A stretch of 64,000 nt of DNA from an uncultured Succiniclasticum sp. (GCA_900544275.1 UQUU01000006.1:82575-146574), one strand, 5' to 3'. Counted from the first letter of the stretch, positions 25,556 through 34,630 are shown. Notes: generated by a model from the sequence alone, not told the origin. Translations and numbers: made by a program.

Positions 25556-26056
25556 TTATTTGATGAATTGCTTTAATGCCGCGAGTCTCGGATCAATCGT
25601 GCCGGTGTCACAGCCGCAGGGGCGAACATTACGATCCGCGCCGCATACGGGGCAGATTCCCAGACAATCTTCTTTGCACAAGACTCTCAGAGGTTCTGCT
25701 AACAGCAGGCTCTCACGCAACGGCTCCGTTATGTCAACGATATCCGTATTGTAGACATAAGCATCACTTTCAACGCCCACACTTCCGACCGGATAGTATT
25801 TCTCCACCACAGAAGCAGACGTTTCTGCCGCAAACTCTTGCAGGCACCGGGAGCAGGTTCTCTGCACCACAGCGGTGAGCTGTGCCTCCAGCAAAAGTAC
25901 ATCTCCTACATTCGAGAGGGTCCCTTCAATCCGGACCTTCCCCGTAAGGACGAGATCAGCGGCGGTAATATCCAGTTCCGCAGGTTCCACGTTTAATTGG
26001 AACGTTTTACTTCCAGTCAGATGCTTTTTAATTTCAGCGACATTTATTTTAATCAT
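25556..26056 (-). CDS. DUF177 (YceD) family protein
   Basis: A 166-residue protein of the YceD family, linked in several bacteria to 23S rRNA accumulation and always near rpmF. It has a CSRC pair in the middle (RTCSRCLQEF) and a zinc-knuckle-like C-terminus: CKEDCLGICPVCGADRN followed by CGC. Plant and bacterial homologues are needed for normal rRNA levels, but the reaction is not known. It is transcribed from a consensus promoter at 26075-26103. Confidence 0.9.
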   Translation of the reverse strand: MIKINVAEIKKHLTGSKTFQLNVEPAELDITAADLVLTGKVRIEGTLSNVGDVLLLEAQLTAVVQRTCSRCLQEFAAETSASVVEKYYPVGSVGVESDAYVYNTDIVDITEPLRESLLLAEPLRVLCKEDCLGICPVCGADRNVRPCGCDTGTIDPRLAALKQFIK

Positions 26057-26074
26057 ATTTCACCAATCGTTACA

Positions 26075-26103
26075 ATTATAGCCATACAAAAAATCTTTGT
26101 CAA
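26075..26103 (-). promoter_or_regulatory. Consensus promoter of the DUF177-rpmF operon
   Basis: TTGACA (26098-26103), 17 nt, TATAAT (26075-26080): an exact sigma-A consensus on the minus strand, 19 nt ahead of the start codon, so the leader is very short. Confidence 0.93.
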
Positions 26104-26418
26104 GAAAAAATCGCATACGCCACCTTGAAGGAAAGCAAGGCTGATAACTTCTCAGACTGCTTTTCCCTCTGCTTTGGGCACCCCGGTCAGGCATTCATTA
26201 ATGCGGCCACTTATGATATAGTTAAGGTACAGGTTTAAAAGCTTAAAGTAGCAGAGAAAAACTTTCTTTGCTTTGCTGCACCAGAGTCAAAGCGCCAAGG
26301 CGCATTTTTAACAAACACACGCTTTTGGCGTATATTCATATATGTCATTTATTTACAGTTTATTTATTTGCAGTTTGATTGTATAACAGGCAGACAGATA
26401 TTGCAAGAGGAGGAAAAC
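26104..26418. other. Intergenic region between divergent DUF177 and tmcAL
   Basis: No gene is seen in these 315 nt. A short palindrome AGCGCCAAGGCGC followed by ATTTTT (about 26288-26307) could be a weak plus-strand stem. The last 80 nt are AT-rich and should hold the tmcAL promoter; TATAAC at about 26383 is a possible -10 but lacks a convincing -35. Confidence 0.4.
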
Positions 26419-27852
26419 ATGGAAACAGCCGGCATTGTAGCAGAATATAACCCCTTCCACAACGGTCATGCCTGGCAGCTGAAAGAATTAAAAAAGCAAC
26501 TGGGCGATGTTTCTGTGGTCGCCTGTATGAGCGGGGCTTTCGTTCAACGGGGCGAAGCGGCGATAGCCTCTCCGTTAGTACGGGCAGAAATGGCAATCCG
26601 CGGAGGCATCGATTTAGTGTTGGAATTACCCGTAGCCTATAGTCTGCGCAGCGCCGACTATTTTGCCGCAGGGGCGGTGCAGACGCTTGCCGCAACAGGA
26701 CTTGTAACCCACTTAGTCTGTGGTATAGAAAACCCTGTCACTGAAGACATTTTCCCTGAGCAAAATTCCACATCGGGACCGGGGCAAGAACCTCAATCGA
26801 AGACGGATGAAGGTTCGAGGCAGGAACCGCAGCCGGGCTCTAAGCAGGGCTTAAAACTAAATCAGGCGCAGGAACAAGGGCCGGATACGAACTTTCCAAA
26901 GCCACGACTTCCTTTTGCGCCGCCTTTGCCGGAAACCGCAAAATGGTCTTTAACAGCAGAAGCGGAAAGCCGGGTACACTTGTTTACACAAGCCGGTTTT
27001 TCTTATGCCGCGGCCTGGGAAAAGGCGGCTGAAGCCTGGCAAAACGGTGCCTCGTTCTGGTTTTCCAGTCCCAATAATATCCTGGCGCTGGCCTATCAAA
27101 AAGCGATTTTGCACCACAGCAAAAAAATGCAGCTTCACCTTCTGCCCCGACAGGGAAGCGGTTATAAACAAGAAGTTTTAACACCGCCCTATGCCTCTGC
27201 CGCCGCAATACGCCAGGCACTGTCCGAAGCAACGGTCTTCCCCGGAAGACAGCCCTTTGAAAAAAGGGGGCTGCAGACTGAATTAGCGCAAGTTCTCCCC
27301 GCAACTACTTTGTCCTTATTGGAGAAACCGGAAGTTTACCCTCGATTGTTTTCCCGCCAGGAAAATATCCTGACCTTACTTCTGACGTATTGCCTTTTTG
27401 ATACAGGCAGTCGGCAGCTGTTTGAGCACAGCAGCGCCGGGTTAGATTTCTGTCATCGTTTTTATAAAACCCGGGAGGCCCTGGATCGCGGTTACCGTTA
27501 TTTTTGCCGGCAAGTGGCAAATAAGCGGGATTCTCTGCCGATGGTCCAGCGTTTGGCGCTGCAACTTTTGTTACGTCGTCCGCGCGGTTTTTGGCTGCAG
27601 CCTCCTCCACCGTCCTATATCCGTGTTTTAGCTTTTAACGACAGGGGCAGGCAGCTTTTAAAAAAGATGAAAGAAACGGCAACTCTACCCACCATTATCA
27701 AATTAAGCGACAGTTTACGCAGCCGGGAACTGGCCGATGACCAGTTGTTGCAAACCGATCTCGCCGCCGCCGATCTTTATCAGCTTCTTTCCGGCAATAC
27801 GGGCATGTACGGCACAGCGCTTCGTTCTTCACCGTTTTATCTCGTGCAATAA
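26419..27852 (+). CDS. tmcAL: tRNA(Met) cytidine acetate ligase TmcAL with a low-complexity insert
   Basis: A 477-residue YlbM/TmcAL protein. It activates acetate with ATP and acetylates the wobble cytidine of elongator tRNA-Met. The nucleotidyltransferase-like motif GIVAEYNPFHNGH (HxGH) is at residues 5-17, followed by CMSGAFVQRGEAA, LVLELPVAYSLRSADYFAAGAV and, later, SPNNILALAYQKA. Residues ~120-175 are an unusual insert rich in Gln, Gly, Pro and Ser; homologues are about 400 residues and run straight through this point. GGAGG before the ATG at 26419 fixes the start. Confidence 0.9.
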   Translation: METAGIVAEYNPFHNGHAWQLKELKKQLGDVSVVACMSGAFVQRGEAAIASPLVRAEMAIRGGIDLVLELPVAYSLRSADYFAAGAVQTLAATGLVTHLVCGIENPVTEDIFPEQNSTSGPGQEPQSKTDEGSRQEPQPGSKQGLKLNQAQEQGPDTNFPKPRLPFAPPLPETAKWSLTAEAESRVHLFTQAGFSYAAAWEKAAEAWQNGASFWFSSPNNILALAYQKAILHHSKKMQLHLLPRQGSGYKQEVLTPPYASAAAIRQALSEATVFPGRQPFEKRGLQTELAQVLPATTLSLLEKPEVYPRLFSRQENILTLLLTYCLFDTGSRQLFEHSSAGLDFCHRFYKTREALDRGYRYFCRQVANKRDSLPMVQRLALQLLLRRPRGFWLQPPPPSYIRVLAFNDRGRQLLKKMKETATLPTIIKLSDSLRSRELADDQLLQTDLAAADLYQLLSGNTGMYGTALRSSPFYLVQ

Positions 27853-27929
27853 GTACAAAAAGCCCAAGGTATCAAATCATAAAAGTTTGGTATAGGTTTT
27901 ATCTTACTCAGTCACTCATTAGATACGAA

Positions 27930-27986
27930 AGCCCGGCGTCTTAATACCTACACATAGGAAAGACACCGGGCTCTTATTCTTTTTTT
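27930..27986 (+). terminator. Terminator of tmcAL
   Basis: Stem AGCCCGGcGTCTT / AAGACaCCGGGCT with one C-A mismatch and an 18-nt loop, followed by a T-rich tract with seven T. It is 78 nt behind the tmcAL stop. Confidence 0.85.
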
Positions 27987-28066
27987 ATGCGCTCCACTAT
28001 GTTCCGCCTTGGCTCCAAAAGAACAGCTCTAATTCCTTAAGCAATTTTTATACAAAGGCAGTATTT

Positions 28067-28717
28067 TTAACGAACCTCGTCAAGGTTTTCTTCATCGGTC
28101 GGAACAGCCGGTTCTTCAGCGCCGGCTTCCTCTTCCGGAACAATGTGCTGAACACGAGAAGCCACCAGCGCTTCCAGATTGGTTCGTTCATCATTGATAT
28201 TTTTACGGTTAGAGGTAATGGCTTCCAGAGCAGACTGCAGGTTATTGCTCAAATAACCCAACATATCATCTGCGTACTGTAACGAATCGGTACGGATCCG
28301 ATCGGCGTATTGGTCCGCTTCCTGCTTCACTTCATCTTCATACCGCTGGGCGGAAGTTTTAATGTCTTTGGAAAGCATCTCTGCCTGGCGGACGATCTCT
28401 TCCTGACGCAAGCGGCGTTCCGCCTCTTCTTTCGCTGCTGTCACAATATGTTCGGCTTCCGTATTCGCTTTTTCCACAATGGCAGCCGCTTCTTCCCGGG
28501 CGGAATTCATAATGTTCTTGGAATCATCCAAAACCTTCCCGGCATTTTTTACTTCCTTGGGAATCGCCTCTTTCAAGTCTTCCAATATCGTAGACAAATC
28601 ACTTTCCTCCACGATAATTTTATCAGTCAAAGGAATACGGTTGGCTTCGGAAATTAAATTGTACAAATCCTCAAAAATCTGATCCAGCGTTACATTAGTG
28701 CCTAATCGTTCCAACAT
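28067..28717 (-). CDS. Coiled-coil protein of unknown function (DivIVA/ATP-synthase-b-like)
   Basis: A 216-residue acidic protein. A short globular N-terminus (MLERLGTNVTLDQIFEDLYNLI) is followed by a long alanine/glutamate coiled coil from about residue 60 to 180 (SAREEAAAIVEKANTEAEHIV and similar heptads), then an acidic tail. There is no signal peptide or membrane span. Proteins of this type beside coaD in Firmicutes are annotated as ATPase or DivIVA-like, without evidence for ATPase activity; a scaffolding role at division or polar sites is possible. Confidence 0.7.
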   Translation of the reverse strand: MLERLGTNVTLDQIFEDLYNLISEANRIPLTDKIIVEESDLSTILEDLKEAIPKEVKNAGKVLDDSKNIMNSAREEAAAIVEKANTEAEHIVTAAKEEAERRLRQEEIVRQAEMLSKDIKTSAQRYEDEVKQEADQYADRIRTDSLQYADDMLGYLSNNLQSALEAITSNRKNINDERTNLEALVASRVQHIVPEEEAGAEEPAVPTDEENLDEVR

Positions 28718-28772
28718 AGTCCCATCCTCTTTCTTTCCTTTTTCTAAACCTTACCTGTTTACAAAACTGACT

Positions 28773-29264
28773 TCATTTTGCCTTGGAACATTTTAACTTC
28801 TTGATCTGCTCCGCGACGCCTTCCGGAACCAACTGTCCGATGTCGCCGCCAAATGCCATAAGTTCCCGTACACCGGAAGAACTGATGTAGGAATAATTTG
28901 CATTTGTCATGATAAACACGGTTTCAAGAGATTCGCTGATTTTCTTTAACAGCAAAGCCCTTTGAAATTCGTATTCAAAATCAGTGAATGCGCGCAACCC
29001 TCTCACAATAAAAGGCGCCTTCGCTTTGACACAAAAATCGCTTAACAAACCGCCGTAGCTGGTGACGCTTACATTAGGTAAATGTTTTGTGGCAACCTTT
29101 AACATGGCGACCCGTTCTTCCGGCGTAAACAAGGCTTTATCTTTCCCCGGATTAAAAAACACACAGACCACAATTTCATCAAACATCCGGCTGGCTCGTT
29201 CTATTATATCGATGTGCCCTCTGGTCACCGGATCAAAACTTCCCGAGCAAACTGCTTTTCGCAT
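28773..29264 (-). CDS. coaD: Phosphopantetheine adenylyltransferase
   Basis: A 163-residue nucleotidyltransferase that makes dephospho-CoA. The motif GSFDPVTRGHIDII (residues ~8-21, TxGH) binds ATP; RGLRAFTDFEYE and the closing YISSSGVRELMAFGG are family signatures. Start follows AAAGGGGAAT. It is behind rsmD, with a 220-nt gap, the common rsmD-coaD pairing. Confidence 0.96.
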   Translation of the reverse strand: MRKAVCSGSFDPVTRGHIDIIERASRMFDEIVVCVFFNPGKDKALFTPEERVAMLKVATKHLPNVSVTSYGGLLSDFCVKAKAPFIVRGLRAFTDFEYEFQRALLLKKISESLETVFIMTNANYSYISSSGVRELMAFGGDIGQLVPEGVAEQIKKLKCSKAK

Positions 29265-29484
29265 CGGATTCCCCTTTCGGCCTCACCTAAGCAGACTATA
29301 ACCTGCTTATCACTTTCAACATCCATGCGGCGAATTCTTTTCCTGAAAAGAAATTCCAAAAAAAACAGACTGCCGCGGCGAAAGCAAAGGCTGTTATTAA
29401 AATTTAACCTGCTATAAATATTCTTATCAAAAATTAAAAAGTTTGCCTGACACAAAATTTCTGTCTGATGATAAAACCTATATC

Positions 29485-30090
29485 TTAATCTTCCACTACA
29501 GTATTTTCTTCCCTCACGGCGCTTTCTTTCGTATCGGCACTATAGCACACAAATGAAAGACAGGTCTCTCCATATTTCTGACGGCGGAAAATCACATATT
29601 CGGGCGGCAGCGCAGTTTCCGCCTCATCGTGCGCAGAGTGTTCCATAATCAGCCGGCCACCCTCAGCCAACACCGGATAATCTGCCAGATTCGCCAAAAC
29701 TTTTTGCAAAAGTTCCTTATTATAAGGGGGATCTGCAAAAATCAAATCAAAGCGCCGTCCCTTTTTATATAACCGCGCTATCGCTGTAGGCGCATCACAC
29801 TGTAAAACAGCACATTCCGCCTCGGCGCGGCATTTTGCTATATTACTTTCTACCAGTCTTAAAGAAGTCCGGTTGTTATCCACAAACTGGATTCCGGCCG
29901 CGCCACGGCTCCAGGCTTCCAGGCCCAGGTTACCGCTGCCGGCAAATAAATCCAAGACCTGCGCCCCGTTCACTTTGTTGCCAAGAATATTAAACAGGGA
30001 TTCTTTTACCCGGTCTGCAGTAGGGCGGACATCATAATTTTTAGGCACGTTCAAGCGCAGCCCCCGCGCCTTCCCGGTAATAATTCGCAT
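29485..30090 (-). CDS. rsmD: 16S rRNA (guanine(966)-N(2))-methyltransferase
   Basis: A 201-residue methyltransferase. MRIITGKARGLRL and RPTADRVKESLFNILG at the N-terminus, the SAM loop VLDLFAGSGNLGLEA and the catalytic FADPPY are diagnostic of RsmD. The last ~20 residues are an acidic tail. Confidence 0.95.
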   Translation of the reverse strand: MRIITGKARGLRLNVPKNYDVRPTADRVKESLFNILGNKVNGAQVLDLFAGSGNLGLEAWSRGAAGIQFVDNNRTSLRLVESNIAKCRAEAECAVLQCDAPTAIARLYKKGRRFDLIFADPPYNKELLQKVLANLADYPVLAEGGRLIMEHSAHDEAETALPPEYVIFRRQKYGETCLSFVCYSADTKESAVREENTVVED

Positions 30091-30239
30091 AATCTCTCAG
30101 GCCGTGCCTTTCCTTACACTATAAATACATTAATACAACTGCATCGATCATGCAGAATAGATTCTTCTTAATAATACAACAAATCAATGGATTTGTCACT
30201 TTTCCCGAAGAAAATTTTTGACAAAAAATGGAATTTCAT

Positions 30240-30267
30240 AAAAAAAGGACCGCATTACGCGATCCTT
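30240..30267 (-). terminator. Terminator of tRNA-Pro
   Basis: Stem AAGGATCGC / GCGGTCCTT (one G-U pair) with loop GTAAT and seven T on the minus strand, 12 nt after the CCA end. Confidence 0.9.
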
Positions 30268-30279
30268 AATTTTTTAGTT

Positions 30280-30356
30280 TGGTCGGGGCGGCGAGATTCG
30301 AACTCACGGCCTCTTGTACCCGAAACAAGCGCGCTACCAAACTGCGCCACGCCCCG
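30280..30356 (-). tRNA. tRNA-Pro (anticodon CGG)
   Basis: A 77-nt cloverleaf. Acceptor CGGGGCG pairs with CGCCCCG, discriminator A and encoded CCA. The anticodon stem CTTGT/ACAAG holds loop TTCGGGT, so the anticodon is CGG. The T arm GTGAG-TTCGAAT-CTCGC is normal. It has its own consensus promoter and terminator. Confidence 0.96.
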
Positions 30357-30367
30357 ACAACACGCTT

Positions 30368-30396
30368 ATTATAGTTGATTCATTGCGGTTTGTCAA
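30368..30396 (-). promoter_or_regulatory. Promoter of tRNA-Pro
   Basis: TTGACA (30391-30396), 17 nt, TATAAT (30368-30373): exact consensus, ending about 12 nt before the tRNA 5' end. Confidence 0.94.
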
Positions 30397-30581
30397 CCGG
30401 AATTTAAAACTTTTGTGGGGAGAAAAGCAGGCTTCCTGGCGGGTTGAGGTAAATGAGAAATCATCTTCCTTATGCCGTTTTACCATGGCCCACGTCTTAT
30501 TCTCTCATCGCACCCATTCCGTTTTATCCTTGACTGTTATGTTTCTCATCGCCTCTTGCGATGTCCCGATTTTCTTCTTTC

Positions 30582-30917
30582 TTATCCCTGTGTGACCACA
30601 CGGATATTGCTCACGCCGAAAGCTTTAGCAATCGCGGGGATCGCATCCCGCTCAATAAAGGTACGATGCAGTTCGCTTTCCGCTACAATCAGACACCGTT
30701 CACCGGCTACATTAATATTGTGAATGCGGCTGATGAGTCGTTCAAAATCCGCATCGCCCAGCTCTTCCCGTAACACCTTTAAACCCGGCATTAATTGCGG
30801 TTTTTCTTTGGCAAAACGTTTTTCCAGCGGGGAAAACGGCACCGTGACCACGCGTGCGTCGCGGGAAACGATAAAATCTTCTTCGTGCTCTCCGGGCACA
30901 ACTAAATCAGGTCTCAT
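30582..30917 (-). CDS. Conserved-looking hypothetical protein
   Basis: A 111-residue soluble protein that I do not recognise. The C-terminal half (ERCLIVAESELHRTFIERD and KAFGVSNIRVV) has the alternating pattern of a small alpha/beta domain and is faintly like the N-terminal domain of DnaA (a strand, then an FIER-like helix), but this is a weak resemblance. The start is supported by TAGGAGG 7 nt upstream. It is alone between tRNA-Pro and the divergent tyrS. Confidence 0.6.
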   Translation of the reverse strand: MRPDLVVPGEHEEDFIVSRDARVVTVPFSPLEKRFAKEKPQLMPGLKVLREELGDADFERLISRIHNINVAGERCLIVAESELHRTFIERDAIPAIAKAFGVSNIRVVTQG

Positions 30918-31178
30918 ATGAATTCCTCCTACATTATACGCTTCATACGCTTATTAATGGCTGCACGGCGAACACGAATACAGCAAAAGTTTGTCGGTTC
31001 TCCACCGCCTGAGGGGAACTCTTCCCTGCGAACTGAATCCGACGCCTGTGCAGCAGTATTTTTTGTGTACAATTATTATATTGAATTCCACCTGTATCGT
31101 CAAGAGAGGCCACGAGGCCGGTTTGTTTTAGCCTTGCCTGCGATGCTCGCATTTTCTAAAATGCTGTCAGCGAAGCCA

Positions 31179-31208
31179 AACTTAACTTAACTTAGCTTAG
31201 CTTAACTT
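31179..31208. repeat. Pentanucleotide array, six AACTT/AGCTT units
   Basis: Units read AACTT x3, AGCTT x2, AACTT. They lie in the 520-nt gap 30918-31437 that separates the divergent hypothetical gene and tyrS. Apart from this array and the tyrS promoter I see nothing else in that gap; in particular there is no T-box. Confidence 0.92.
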
Positions 31209-31294
31209 CGCCTATATCAGTTTATCTATGTTGCACACGCTACAGAGAAAATGCCCTGACCGGAGTTGGTTCACGCCTTTATCTCTACTTATAC

Positions 31295-31323
31295 TTGCGA
31301 TAAATGTTAAAATGAAGTAAAAT
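31295..31323 (+). promoter_or_regulatory. tyrS promoter
   Basis: TTGCGA (31295-31300), 17 nt, TAAAAT (31318-31323), giving a leader of about 108 nt. The leader has no T-box core (AGGGTGGNACCGCG), so the control used by many Firmicutes tyrS genes is missing. Confidence 0.75.
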
Positions 31324-31437
31324 AAATGGAACTTATAACTACGGATGTAAACTTGCATTGCGCATTGTCTGTTTACGTCTACGCATGGACACAGTGTGTT
31401 CAAATTTTTGGTTACGTTTTAGGAGGATATCAGAAGG

Positions 31438-32661
31438 ATGTCAGTTTTTGATGTATTGCAGGAACGTGGTTTTATTGCGCAGGTTTCACACGAAGAAGAG
31501 ATTCGTGAACTTTTGGAGAAAGAAAAAATCACTTTCTACATCGGGTTTGATCCTACTGCGGACAGTCTGCACGTAGGTCATTTTATCGCCCTGATGGCGA
31601 TGGCGCATATGCAGCGGGCAGGCCACCGTCCTATCGCTTTATTAGGCGGCGGAACGGGTATGATCGGCGATCCCAGCGGCAAGGACGATATGCGGAAGAT
31701 GCTTACTCCGGAGTTTATCAATCATAATATTGCCTGCTTCAGAAAACAGATGAGTAAATTTATCGACTTTTCTGAAGGACAAGCGTTCATGGTAAACAAT
31801 GCCGACTGGCTTTTAAATTTAAATTATGTAGATATGCTGCGGGAAGTGGGCACTCATTTTACGGTAAACCATATGTTGAGCGCCGAATGTTACAAGAAGC
31901 GCTGGGATAAAGGGCTGACTTTCTTTGAATTCAACTACATGATCATGCAGGCCTATGACTTCTATCATTTGCACAAACAGCACAATTGCATCATGCAGTT
32001 AGGCGGCGATGACCAGTGGTCCAATATGCTGGCCGGCGTCGAACTGATCCGCCGTAAAGACCAGCAGCCGGCTTTTTGCCTGACCTGCAAACTGTTGACC
32101 ACCAGCGACGGCCGTAAAATGGGCAAAACCGAAAAAGGCGCTTTATGGCTGGATGCGGAAAAATGCTCTCCTTATGATTTTTATCAATATTGGCGCAATG
32201 TTGACGACGCAGACGTGGAAAAATGTCTCGCTTTGCTGACCTTCCTGCCTATGGACGAAGTTCGCCGCCTGGGCGCTTTTAAAGATGAAAAAATCAACGA
32301 GGCAAAAAAAGTTCTTGCCTATGAAGTCACGAAGCTGATTCACGGCCAGGCAGAAGCCGATAAAGCGGTGCAGGCCACGGAAGCTCTGTTCGGCGGCGGC
32401 GTGGACATGGAACATGTACCTACACTGGAGATTGCGGAAAGTGAAACAGAGGCCAAACTGATCGACATCCTGACTACACAAAAAGTCTTCAGCAGTAAAC
32501 GGGAAGCACGTCAGATGATCGCACAAAGAGGTCTCTATCTTAATAATACGGCAATCGAAGATCCTGAATTTTCCCTGACGCCCGCATTGTTTGCGGAAGA
32601 TGGTGGTATTCTGATTCGTAAAGGAAAGAAAAAATATTACCGTTTGATAATTAAGCAGTAA
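31438..32661 (+). CDS. tyrS: Tyrosyl-tRNA synthetase
   Basis: A 407-residue class I synthetase. The HIGH-type motif is HVGH (residues ~45-48) after GFDPTADSL; QLGGDDQWSNM and the KMSKS-type loop KMGKTEKG follow, and the C-terminal ~65 residues are an S4 RNA-binding domain (SSKREARQMIAQRGLYLNN). Both Ser in KMSKS are replaced (KMGKT), as in the TyrZ-like branch. GGAGG precedes the ATG. Confidence 0.96.
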   Translation: MSVFDVLQERGFIAQVSHEEEIRELLEKEKITFYIGFDPTADSLHVGHFIALMAMAHMQRAGHRPIALLGGGTGMIGDPSGKDDMRKMLTPEFINHNIACFRKQMSKFIDFSEGQAFMVNNADWLLNLNYVDMLREVGTHFTVNHMLSAECYKKRWDKGLTFFEFNYMIMQAYDFYHLHKQHNCIMQLGGDDQWSNMLAGVELIRRKDQQPAFCLTCKLLTTSDGRKMGKTEKGALWLDAEKCSPYDFYQYWRNVDDADVEKCLALLTFLPMDEVRRLGAFKDEKINEAKKVLAYEVTKLIHGQAEADKAVQATEALFGGGVDMEHVPTLEIAESETEAKLIDILTTQKVFSSKREARQMIAQRGLYLNNTAIEDPEFSLTPALFAEDGGILIRKGKKKYYRLIIKQ

Positions 32662-32907
32662 CAGGTGCTTTTTCCTTTATTGATGCCAAATCTACTGTTT
32701 TCGTTTGTAGCGGGAGCATCTTTTGCGCTATTTTACACCGGTTCATTAAAATAGTTTGCTCATTTAACTCATTTAGCTATTTATTAATTTAAATGATTTA
32801 TTTATAATATATTTACAATATTTAATGAACAGAGTTAATTCATACCAGAGCAGTTTTATCACTGCTACTGAGAATTTGACCCAAAAGAAAGGTAGGGTGT
32901 GCTCTTT

Positions 32908-34221
32908 ATGAATCAATCATTGAGCCTAAGTAAACTGATTCCTATCAGCCTGGTACTTTTTTCTTCTTTCTTCGGAGCCGGCAATTTACTCTTTCCCCCT
33001 TTATTTGGCTATTTGTCAGGCAGCAATCTGAACATCGCCACCCTGGGATTTTGCATTACCGGCGTCGGCATGCCTCTTTTGGGCGTTCTGGCAATTGCGG
33101 TTACTGGGAATACCGATCTGACAAAACTGGCCAGTCCGGTCAATGTAGCGTATGCCAAGATCATTATGTTTTTGAGCAGTATGGCCATCGGCCTGTTTGC
33201 TATTCCCCGTACAGCAGCTTTCAGCTATGAGATCGGTGTAAAACCGCTGATTGGCGGTGCAGCTGCCTGGCATCTGGCGCTTTTCTCAGCGCTTTATTTC
33301 GCTTTCAGTTATTATGTAGCAAGTAACCCGTCCAAAGTACTTAATTGGTTGGGCAAGATTTTAACTCCCGCTCTGTTGGCCTGTCTTGTACTGCTGTTTA
33401 TCCGCGTCTTCACAGCCCCTTCTTTTACCCCTGTATCGCCGCAGGATGCCTATTTAACGACTCCGTTTTTGAAAGGGTTCCAGGAAGGCTATAATACGAT
33501 GGATTTATTAGCGTCTTTCTTATTCGGCGCTTCTACTTTAACAGCCGTTAAATTATATGGTGTCACGGGCAAGCGTCAATTAATCCAAAGTTGTCTTTTA
33601 TCCGGTTTGATTGCCGCCGGCCTGTTAGCTCTGGTTTACTATTCACTGGGTTATGCAGGAGCGGAATCTCATCGTTATCTGACCGGCGAATTCTCGAACG
33701 GAGCAGGAATTTTGACTGCTATGGTACAGCAATACCTTGGCTCCTGGGGCAACGCCATCCTGGCCGCTATCATTCTATTGGCCTGTCTGACCACCTGCAT
33801 CGGCCTGATTGCCTCTATCTCTGACTATTTCGTCATCCTCTTTGACCACAAGCTTTCGAAAGATGTCTGGGCGATCACCCTTGTCATTGTCAGCTTCCTG
33901 ATTTCCAATTTTGGTTTGGATTCCATCATTAAAATGGCAATCCCATTATTGGTTTTCCTCTATCCCATTATTATCGCCTTAACTCTGCTGAACACCTTTG
34001 GTTTCGCGGGCAATAAGCGGGTCTTCCGTTGTACGATGTGGATCGTCACTTTATTTGCTTTATTTGACGGTTTAAAAGTCGCTTCGATCCATCTGCCCAT
34101 CGAATCAATGTTAAATATAGTCCCTTTGTATGAAGATGGTTTCGGTTGGTTTACTGTAGCCGTTATGGGTACAGCAATCGGTGTGATTTGGGATCATATG
34201 AAAAGTGACGGTAAAGAATAG
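32908..34221 (+). CDS. brnQ: Branched-chain amino acid transport system II carrier protein
   Basis: A 437-residue LIVCS-family permease with about 12 hydrophobic segments. The N-terminus LFSSFFGAGNLLFPPLFG is the family signature; it takes up Leu, Ile and Val with a cation. The ATG at 32908 behind GGTAGGGTG is used; an in-frame GTG 9 nt upstream is part of that ribosome site. The 246-nt region before it is very AT-rich with no promoter I can choose with confidence. Confidence 0.93.
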   Translation: MNQSLSLSKLIPISLVLFSSFFGAGNLLFPPLFGYLSGSNLNIATLGFCITGVGMPLLGVLAIAVTGNTDLTKLASPVNVAYAKIIMFLSSMAIGLFAIPRTAAFSYEIGVKPLIGGAAAWHLALFSALYFAFSYYVASNPSKVLNWLGKILTPALLACLVLLFIRVFTAPSFTPVSPQDAYLTTPFLKGFQEGYNTMDLLASFLFGASTLTAVKLYGVTGKRQLIQSCLLSGLIAAGLLALVYYSLGYAGAESHRYLTGEFSNGAGILTAMVQQYLGSWGNAILAAIILLACLTTCIGLIASISDYFVILFDHKLSKDVWAITLVIVSFLISNFGLDSIIKMAIPLLVFLYPIIIALTLLNTFGFAGNKRVFRCTMWIVTLFALFDGLKVASIHLPIESMLNIVPLYEDGFGWFTVAVMGTAIGVIWDHMKSDGKE

Positions 34222-34330
34222 ACGCGCCTGAGCAATTCATACTGACACATTTTTTAAATAATATGCAACACTTAATTTTTTCCCTACTCTTCGTAAATCA
34301 GGAAAAAAGGTGAAAAATATCAGAAACCAC

Positions 34331-34359
34331 TGGAAATTTTACGATAATAGGTATATAAT
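34331..34359 (+). promoter_or_regulatory. Promoter of tRNA-Val
   Basis: TGGAAA (34331-34336), 17 nt, TATAAT (34354-34359), about 21 nt before the tRNA. Confidence 0.65.
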
Positions 34360-34380
34360 AATTTTGTTTCTTATTAATCT

Positions 34381-34457
34381 GCTCGGATAGCTCAGTTGGT
34401 TAGAGTGCTGCCCTCACATGGCAGAGGTCCAGGGTTCGAGCCCCTGTCCGAGTACCA
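34381..34457 (+). tRNA. tRNA-Val (anticodon CAC)
   Basis: A 77-nt cloverleaf. Acceptor GCTCGGA pairs with TCCGAGT (G1-U72 wobble), discriminator A and encoded CCA. The anticodon stem CTGCC/GGCAG holds CTCACAT, so the anticodon is CAC. T loop TTCGAGC. Phage genes begin directly downstream, so its 3' end is the probable attachment site. Confidence 0.95.
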
Positions 34458-34468
34458 GAAAAAAATCA

Positions 34469-34505
34469 CCCCGGGAACGCACTGAATACGCGCTTCCGGG
34501 GTTTT
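34469..34505 (+). terminator. Terminator of tRNA-Val
   Basis: CCCCGG(G)AA / TTCCGGGG with one bulged G and a CGC/GCG extension, then GTTTTG, 11 nt after the tRNA. If the attachment site is the tRNA 3' end, this terminator may be phage DNA. Confidence 0.65.
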
Positions 34506-34574
34506 GTTATGTCTTGATATATACTTTAGCTAAGTAAAGCAAATAGCTGTTAAAATGATGTTTTTGGAACTAAA

Positions 34575-34595
34575 TAGCGACCATTTTAGCGACCA
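34575..34595. repeat. Two TAGCGACCA direct repeats near the presumed attachment site
   Basis: TAGCGACCA at 34575-34583 and again at 34587-34595, 12 nt apart, the second inside a CATTTT/AAAATG inverted repeat. Short direct repeats beside a tRNA attachment site are typical of integrase arm sites, but nothing here proves that. Confidence 0.6.
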
Positions 34596-34630
34596 AAATG
34601 TATTTTAAAAATCAAAGCTAACACCACCCA

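Noticed and set aside
30918..31437. T-box leader upstream of tyrS
   Set aside because: No AGGGTGGNACCGCG core, specifier stem or terminator/antiterminator pair could be found in the 520-nt gap.
34458..34630. Integrase gene at the tRNA end of the prophage
   Set aside because: The region is under 200 nt and has no open frame of suitable size; the integrase must be outside the window if present.
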